Source: Isoetes taiwanensis (lineage: Eukaryota > Streptophyta > Lycopodiopsida > Isoetales > Isoetaceae). From it: a stretch of 64,000 nucleotides of DNA. A program made the position numbers and the translations under genes. Below are positions 58,606-64,000 of the stretch, piece by piece. The notes beneath the pieces are model-generated. The model saw nothing but the letters and a program-made list of their open reading frames with translations, was not told the origin of the DNA and did not search any database. The stretch lies in assembly GCA_021234155.1 (NCBI GenBank), contig JAJEKV010000064.1, forward strand, positions 3,904,001 to 3,968,000, read 5' to 3'. Every line of letters starts with the position of its first letter. Position 1 is the first letter of the stretch.

Positions 58606-59452
58606 TGATAAGTTTTCAGCTTAATAAGTCTGTGATGCAATCATGAGAAGCAGTGGCAGTGGTTGCATCCAGATTACATGTGAGCAGACAATGATCCTGA
58701 TGAACACAAGTTGCTGCATGAAACCTAAGTTAAATGATGACTCAAGTATTCTAATGTGCCTGCCTATGAGAAGCAGTGGCAGTAGGTCAGGCAATCATGA
58801 AATTATCTAGGGTACAGTAATTGATGATAGGTTGCCAGTTCAAGTGCCCAGTAAATTCCATCATTGAATATTGAGAGCCTTATGTTATCATCATGGTGAA
58901 GACTTGAAGAAGAAAGTGAATAAATTCGAAATTAAGATTCAATGGTTAAAAGGCCAATTTTTAGCAGAGGTCCTGTGGGATATTGTGCACCGACCCGTTT
59001 ATTGCATTTTGTCCCGTGGGATATATCTTTGGGATGAGAATTGGCCCGATATAGGAAAGTAGAAGTGTTCCTTAACCGCCGGATTGAAGATTATATAGGG
59101 GAACCCAGTGAACAATGGGTGATGACGGTGCTTACGAAGCAGATCCGGCTGGGAAGAATGCATAATGCTCAAGTCAACTGAGCTACAGTAATCGGGTCAA
59201 TGCCCGATGAACAGTAACTGCATTACATGATTTTAAAGGTTTAAAGCCAATGGTTTATTGACCATTAGCATTACTTTCCTATAACATTGAGTTCAAGTTT
59301 ACATTAGTGGAGATTAGAGACCATATTGTGGCTCTCCACTAAATTCTCATTTGCACTACATGGGTTCATGTAGATCTTGAATTGGAAAAATCTTGCTAGG
59401 CAATTTTGTCACTAGACTTGTAATAATCTCAATCTTGCCTCTAAATTTATCA
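58606..59452 (+). repeat. Copia 5' LTR
   Basis: 847 bp with a 6-bp terminal inverted repeat TGATAA/TTATCA. Two direct copies of TGAGAAGCAGTGGCAGT (about 58,644 and 58,768) lie in U3 and could be enhancer-type repeats. A TATA-type box (TATATAG, 59,092-59,098) probably marks the promoter. Confidence 0.95.
59092..59098 (+). promoter_or_regulatory. TATA-type box in Copia LTR
   Basis: TATATAG lies 355 bp before the LTR end and is the only strong TATA candidate in the right part of the LTR. The transcription start (U3/R border) would be about 30 bp downstream. Confidence 0.5.
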
Positions 59453-59453
59453 G

Positions 59454-59465
59454 TGGTATCAGAGC
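59454..59465 (+). other. Copia primer-binding site
   Basis: TGGTATCAGAGC, an exact match to the initiator-Met tRNA primer site of plant Copia elements, 1 bp after the LTR. The ORF starts 10 bp later. Confidence 0.95.
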
Positions 59466-59475
59466 CATCTAAATC

Positions 59476-62400
59476 ATGTCTAGCAGATTTGGAGCAAGTT
59501 TGCTCAACACCATAGACGTATATAAAGGTGGTCCAGGATTTCAAATATGGAAGGATGCCATAATGCATGTTCTGGATGTGGAGGAGCTCTGGGAGGTAGT
59601 TGATCCAAATAGCTCAGTAGCAGCAGATGTGCTGACTAGAACAGCTTCTACAGGTTCAGTTGTTGGAACTACAGGTGGCCAATCTGCAGGGGGAAGCACA
59701 GCAGCTGCTGGTGCAGACTCAGGAGCTGCAGGTGCAAGCTCAGGTACCAGTGCTGGACGTTCTGGAGGAGGCACTAGTACAGGAGGAGGAAAATCATTGC
59801 AGGCTAAAGTCAAGGAAGCACAAGGTATCATAACTTGTAAGGTAAGTCCTGCTATACGTTTAAAGTTAAGGTCTCTCAGTCCCAGGGAGATGTGGAAATT
59901 TCTTCTTAAGCACTATGAGGAGAAAACATCCTCTCAAATAGATTTATTGGAAAATGAATTAAGAAATCTAAAACTTAGAGAGGATGAAGATGTGTCCGAA
60001 TTTTTTAATAAGTTTGATAACTTGATTGCTGACCTAGAAGGGGCTGGTGTTGCAATATCTGAGAGAAGTCAGGTGTTGCAAATTTCAAGAGCAATAGGGG
60101 AGAATGAAACTCTAGCATTATTCATTAGAAATTCAAGCAAAAGTAGGGAGGAGGCAGAAGTCATGCTTAGGACTGAATGGGAGCAGAAGAAAGTATTGAG
60201 GCAAAGCCAAAATGAAGAAACCCCTGAAATATTAGTAATGAAAAGGAAAGGTAAAATAATTTGCTACCACTGTCATGAAGCAGGGCATTATAAAAGTGAA
60301 TGTCCTAAATTAAAGAAAGAGTTTAATTGCTACAATTGTGGGGGGAGAGGACATGCAGCCTCCAAGTGCCCTACACCAAAAAATTATGGTAAAACTTCTA
60401 GAGGAAGGGGTGACTCCAGCAGAGGAAGAGCAGGCAGAGGTAGAGGAGGAGGATATGAGAAAGCATACATTGCACAAGAAGAACAAGAGGCTAAGGCTAA
60501 GACTGAAACACAAGATGAAGATGAGGTAATAAGTGATTTTGCAGTTATCAATGAAAATGCATGTGCTAACAATGCTGATCATTTGATAGTTGATTCTGGA
60601 GCTGAAAGATCAGTGGTCAAAAATGCTGAAATCTTAAAGAAATTCTCCACTGCAAAATCAAGAAAAATACAAGTTGGCAATGGGGCTTTGCAAGATATTC
60701 AAGGAAGTGGACTTTTGCAGCTAAAGGACCTAAATGGAAATATTGTGAATATTGAAGACGTATTGTGTGTTCCAGGCATAATTAAAAATTTAATTTCAGT
60801 AAGCCAGTTATGTGATTTGGGATATAGGGTGACATTTGAGGCTGAACAATGTAATGTTTTTCTCAAAGATGAATTGAAGTTTTATGCTAAAAGAGTTGGC
60901 AATTTGTTTGAGCTAAACAACCTTGTGCATTGTGGTGTAAATGCAATATCTGAAGTTGGAGCAGATTTATGGCATAATAGACTAGCACACACAGACTACA
61001 AGAAATTAGAAAGTCTGCATAAACTAGGCCACATAGATTATTGTGACAGCAAAGCAAGTCATATATGTGAAGGGTGTGCTCTAGGAAAATTTCACAGGTT
61101 GCCTTTTACTAAAAGACAATCCAAAACACTGCAAACACTGGAACTAGTGCACTCAGACCTGTGTGGTCCATTAAATGTAAGAGGCAGAGGTAACAAAAGG
61201 TACTTCATAACATTTACTGATGACTACAGTCGAAAATGTAAAGCATATTGCTTGGAAAAAAAATCACAAGCTTTAAATGCATTCAAGCAATATGTGGCAG
61301 AAATTGAAAGGGAAACAGGTCATAAGCTAAAATGCATTAGATCAGACCGTGGTGGAGAGTATTTGTCAATAAAATTCAGAACTTACTGCATTGCACATGG
61401 CATCAAAAGACAACTAACATGCAGATACACTCCTCAACAAAATGGGGTGTCAGAAAGGAAGAACAGAACAATTATGGATGCAATCAGATCTATGCTAAAG
61501 GAAAGTGGCTTACCAAATAGCCTCTGGGTGGAAGCTTTACAAACTGCCATAGAAATTCAGAACATATTCCCTTCCTCCACACTTCATGGAAATATACCAA
61601 GCATTGTATGGAATCCTGAAGCAAAATTAGATTACATGAAATATAAAGTTTATGGTTGTTTGGTATACACTCATGTTCCTTCAGAATTGAGGAAAAAATT
61701 GGACAATAGAGCTGAGGTTGGATTTTTGGTGGGTTATGACAGTGAAGCTAAAGGATATAGAGTATATAATCCAGAGACTAAGACCATTATAATCAGCAGA
61801 GATGTTCTATTCAATGAAGGGGTATTATATAAGCACAGATACAGAAAAGGGATAAAGGTGGTCCCTAAAATTACAGAGCAAGTGGCTAAATTTGAAACTG
61901 ATGATATAGATGATTCAGAAAAGATTGAACAAGTTATTCATAATGAAGAAAATGAGCATAATACACTGGAAAAGGCAGTGGAAGAAGAGAGTCAAGGTCA
62001 TGCAGCAGGAATTGAACACCAAGCTCCTGAGGTAGCACAGGAACCAAGACAAGACATACATGAACCTATCAAAATTAGGAGGAAAAGGAAAACACAAGCA
62101 GAAAGGTTAATTGAAGAAGCAAAGTTAGAAGATAAACCCTATGGCAGAACTGAGCAAGGTAAAAGCAGACGTATTGAAGCAGTAGAGCATGAACAAATAT
62201 TGGCAATTCTAGAAGATGAAATTATACCACAAACCTTTGAAGAGGTCTTGGAGAGTGCAGATAAAGAAAAGTGGATGGCAGCTATGAGAGATGAGCTTAA
62301 ATCATTTGAGGACACCAAGACATATGAATTAGTCAAATCTGATGGAAATCAGAATATCATAGGGAGTAAATGGCTGTACAAAATTAAGATTAATCCAGAT

Positions 62401-63795
62401 GGCAGTAAGAAATTCAAGGCAAGATTAGTAGCTCAAGGCTTCACTCAGAAAAAGGGCAGAGATTATGATGAAACCTACTCACCTATAGTAAAGCTCACAA
62501 GCATTAGAATCCTGTTGGCTATGGCAAATGCTCTAAATTTAGAATTGCACCATATGGATGTCAAAACAGCTTTTTTGAATGCTACTCTTGAGGAGGAGGC
62601 ATTTATGAAACAAGCACCTGGTTTTGAGCAAGGGAAAAACATGATATGGAAACTAAATAGGGTTGTATATGGATTAAAGCAGTCACCAAGAGAGTGGTAC
62701 CTTTGTATGAATCAATTCTTGCAAGAACAGGGATTTGAGAAGTTGCAGAATGATGGCAACTTGTATAGATTTAAGCAAGGAGAAGAATACTGTATAATTG
62801 CATTATATGTGGACGACTACATTATGATAGCCAGCTCAATCAAAATTCTAAACACATGCAAGAATATTTTGAAGTCACGTTTTCAAATGGCAGACCTAGG
62901 TGAACTTAAAAAATTCCTAGGTATAGAGGTTGTGAGAAATAGAGAGCAAAAATGGTTAAGGCTGCACCAAGAGAAACATGTACAGAATATGCTCAAGAGA
63001 TTCAATCTGGCAGAAGCAAAGCCAGCAAAAATTCCAATGACACCAGGACACAGGTTGACATATGTACAAAATCAAACTGAAGAAGACATTGCAGAAATGG
63101 AAAATATTCCCTACAGGGCATTAATTGGATGCTTACTATACTTGGCCAATAATACTCGACCTGACATAGCTTATGCAGTCAACATACTGAGCAGGAGAAA
63201 CCACAATGCAACCAGAGAACACTGGGAGGCAGCTAAACGAGTTCTGAAATATCTCAAAGGCACTCAAGAACATGGTATTTGTTTCAATTCAGAAAATCTA
63301 ATCATGAAATGCTATAGTGATGCAGATTGGGGAGGGGACTTACACACAAGAAGATCAACTTCAGGGTATGCAATATTTCTTGGAGGAGGAGTGATCTCTT
63401 GGAGGTGTAAAAGACAAGCTGCAGTGGCAATGAGCTCAGCTGAAGCAGAATATGCATCAGCTGCATTAGTGGCCAAAGAAGTAGTGTGGCTAAGAAGACT
63501 ATTAAATGAGTTGTATTGTGAACAAATGGAACCTACTGATATCTGGACAGATAGTCAAAGCTGCATAGCAATTGTGAAGAATCTTGTGCATCATGACAGG
63601 ACTAAACATATTGAATTAAGTATGCATTTCATAAGAGACCTTGCTGACAAAAGGATAATCTATATGAAGTATATTGAAACAAACAAGCAGGTTGCAGATA
63701 TTCTCACCAAGGCACTGCCAGCAAACAAATATGTGTACTTTAAAGGCAAGTTGAATGTGACTAATTTACAGACTTATAAGCTGAAGGAGGAGTGA
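59476..63795 (+). CDS. gag-pol: Copia Gag-Pol polyprotein
   Basis: 1,439 residues in one frame. Gag (1-250) has a central G/A/S-rich insert at about 55-107. Two zinc knuckles follow: CYHCHEAGHYKSEC (263-276) and CYNCGGRGHAASKC (about 285-298). Protease has DSGA (Asp 373). Pre-integrase has HNRLAH...CEGCALGKFH. Integrase has D561, D624, E660 (DD35E spacing). RT has FKARLVAQGFTQKKG, HMDVKTAFLNATLEEEAFM and YVDD (1111-1114). RNase H has D1282, E1323, D1359 and ends with VADILTKALP. All catalytic residues are present, so it may be autonomous. The TGA stop is the first three bases of the 3' LTR. Confidence 0.97.
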   Translation: MSSRFGASLLNTIDVYKGGPGFQIWKDAIMHVLDVEELWEVVDPNSSVAADVLTRTASTGSVVGTTGGQSAGGSTAAAGADSGAAGASSGTSAGRSGGGTSTGGGKSLQAKVKEAQGIITCKVSPAIRLKLRSLSPREMWKFLLKHYEEKTSSQIDLLENELRNLKLREDEDVSEFFNKFDNLIADLEGAGVAISERSQVLQISRAIGENETLALFIRNSSKSREEAEVMLRTEWEQKKVLRQSQNEETPEILVMKRKGKIICYHCHEAGHYKSECPKLKKEFNCYNCGGRGHAASKCPTPKNYGKTSRGRGDSSRGRAGRGRGGGYEKAYIAQEEQEAKAKTETQDEDEVISDFAVINENACANNADHLIVDSGAERSVVKNAEILKKFSTAKSRKIQVGNGALQDIQGSGLLQLKDLNGNIVNIEDVLCVPGIIKNLISVSQLCDLGYRVTFEAEQCNVFLKDELKFYAKRVGNLFELNNLVHCGVNAISEVGADLWHNRLAHTDYKKLESLHKLGHIDYCDSKASHICEGCALGKFHRLPFTKRQSKTLQTLELVHSDLCGPLNVRGRGNKRYFITFTDDYSRKCKAYCLEKKSQALNAFKQYVAEIERETGHKLKCIRSDRGGEYLSIKFRTYCIAHGIKRQLTCRYTPQQNGVSERKNRTIMDAIRSMLKESGLPNSLWVEALQTAIEIQNIFPSSTLHGNIPSIVWNPEAKLDYMKYKVYGCLVYTHVPSELRKKLDNRAEVGFLVGYDSEAKGYRVYNPETKTIIISRDVLFNEGVLYKHRYRKGIKVVPKITEQVAKFETDDIDDSEKIEQVIHNEENEHNTLEKAVEEESQGHAAGIEHQAPEVAQEPRQDIHEPIKIRRKRKTQAERLIEEAKLEDKPYGRTEQGKSRRIEAVEHEQILAILEDEIIPQTFEEVLESADKEKWMAAMRDELKSFEDTKTYELVKSDGNQNIIGSKWLYKIKINPDGSKKFKARLVAQGFTQKKGRDYDETYSPIVKLTSIRILLAMANALNLELHHMDVKTAFLNATLEEEAFMKQAPGFEQGKNMIWKLNRVVYGLKQSPREWYLCMNQFLQEQGFEKLQNDGNLYRFKQGEEYCIIALYVDDYIMIASSIKILNTCKNILKSRFQMADLGELKKFLGIEVVRNREQKWLRLHQEKHVQNMLKRFNLAEAKPAKIPMTPGHRLTYVQNQTEEDIAEMENIPYRALIGCLLYLANNTRPDIAYAVNILSRRNHNATREHWEAAKRVLKYLKGTQEHGICFNSENLIMKCYSDADWGGDLHTRRSTSGYAIFLGGGVISWRCKRQAAVAMSSAEAEYASAALVAKEVVWLRRLLNELYCEQMEPTDIWTDSQSCIAIVKNLVHHDRTKHIELSMHFIRDLADKRIIYMKYIETNKQVADILTKALPANKYVYFKGKLNVTNLQTYKLKEE
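63784..63792 (+). other. Copia polypurine tract
   Basis: AAGGAGGAG lies immediately before the 3' LTR. It primes plus-strand DNA synthesis and also encodes the last codons of the polyprotein (KEE). Confidence 0.85.
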
Positions 63796-64000
63796 TAAGT
63801 TTTCAGCTTAATAAGTCTGTGATGCAATCATGAGAAGCAGTGGCAGTGGTTGCATCCAGATTACATGTGAGCAGACAATGATCCTGATGAACACAAGTTG
63901 CTGCATGAAACCTAAGTTAAATGATGACTCAAGTATTCTAATGTGCCTGCCTATGAGAAGCAGTGGCAGTAGGTCAGGCAATCATGAAATTATCTAGGGT
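63793..64000 (+). repeat. Copia 3' LTR (first 208 of 847 bp)
   Basis: Identical to 58,606-58,813 over all visible bases. The remainder is beyond the window. Confidence 0.97.

Larger units (their letters stand above)
58606..64000 (+). mobile_element. Young intact Ty1/copia retrotransposon (3' end cut by window)
   Basis: 5' LTR 58,606-59,452, PBS, one uninterrupted gag-pol ORF, polypurine tract, and the first 208 bp of the 3' LTR. Those 208 bp are identical to the 5' LTR, so insertion is recent. The sequence is free of the CAG/CTG damage seen in the left half. The 3' target duplication lies outside the window; the 5' candidate is AAAAT (58,601-58,605). Confidence 0.97.

Overview
The window looks like a piece of a large, transposon-rich plant nuclear genome. 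The evidence is nested Ty1/copia and Ty3/gypsy LTR retrotransposons with plant-type primer-binding sites, a CACTA transposon end, a Helitron-like end, several LINE families and a captured pectin methylesterase fragment. One region also carries errors confined mostly to CAG/CTG trinucleotides, the CHG context that plants methylate. No conventional intact host gene is visible. The species cannot be named from the sequence; a seed-free land plant is one possibility, but that is a guess.

Layout. (1) 1-15,988 is a noisy copy (copy A) of a block that recurs at 31,374-47,492 (copy B). In order the block holds a gypsy tail and 3' LTR, a minus-strand LINE (endonuclease and ORF1), a CACTA end with subterminal repeats and a minus-strand spliced gene, an antisense pectin methylesterase fragment, a plus-strand LINE ending in ACATTT repeats, a minus-strand Copia element with TSD CATAC, a Helitron-like 3' end and a 69-bp tandem repeat. 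(2) 15,989-21,044 holds an A/C-rich array and a degraded minus-strand LTR element (family X, member 1) next to a LINE fragment. (3) 21,045-32,188 is an entire Ty3/gypsy element, bounded by LTRs and a 5-bp duplication ATGAT, inserted into a LINE. It has a long extra region between integrase and the 3' LTR. (4) 32,189-47,492 is the rest of copy B. (5) 47,400-51,420 holds a GAATCT-type array, family X member 2 on the minus strand (LTR, tRNA-iMet PBS, twin 67-bp palindromes, and an ORF beginning MARTKQTA) and a LINE RT fragment. (6) 51,420-58,605 is mostly non-coding, with a second GAATCT array and a poly(A)-tailed retroposon flanked by a 15-bp target duplication. (7) 58,606-64,000 is a very young Copia element with a single intact 1,439-codon gag-pol ORF. 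Its 3' LTR is cut by the window edge.

Copies A and B are close to identical away from CAG/CTG sites. Most frameshifts in copy A, and in the gypsy element, are therefore better read as uncorrected sequencing error at CHG sites than as biological decay. The duplication itself may be real, allelic or an assembly artefact. The most unusual biological candidate is the ORF at 48,139-48,822. Its predicted mature N-terminus, ARTKQTA, is the histone H3 tail.
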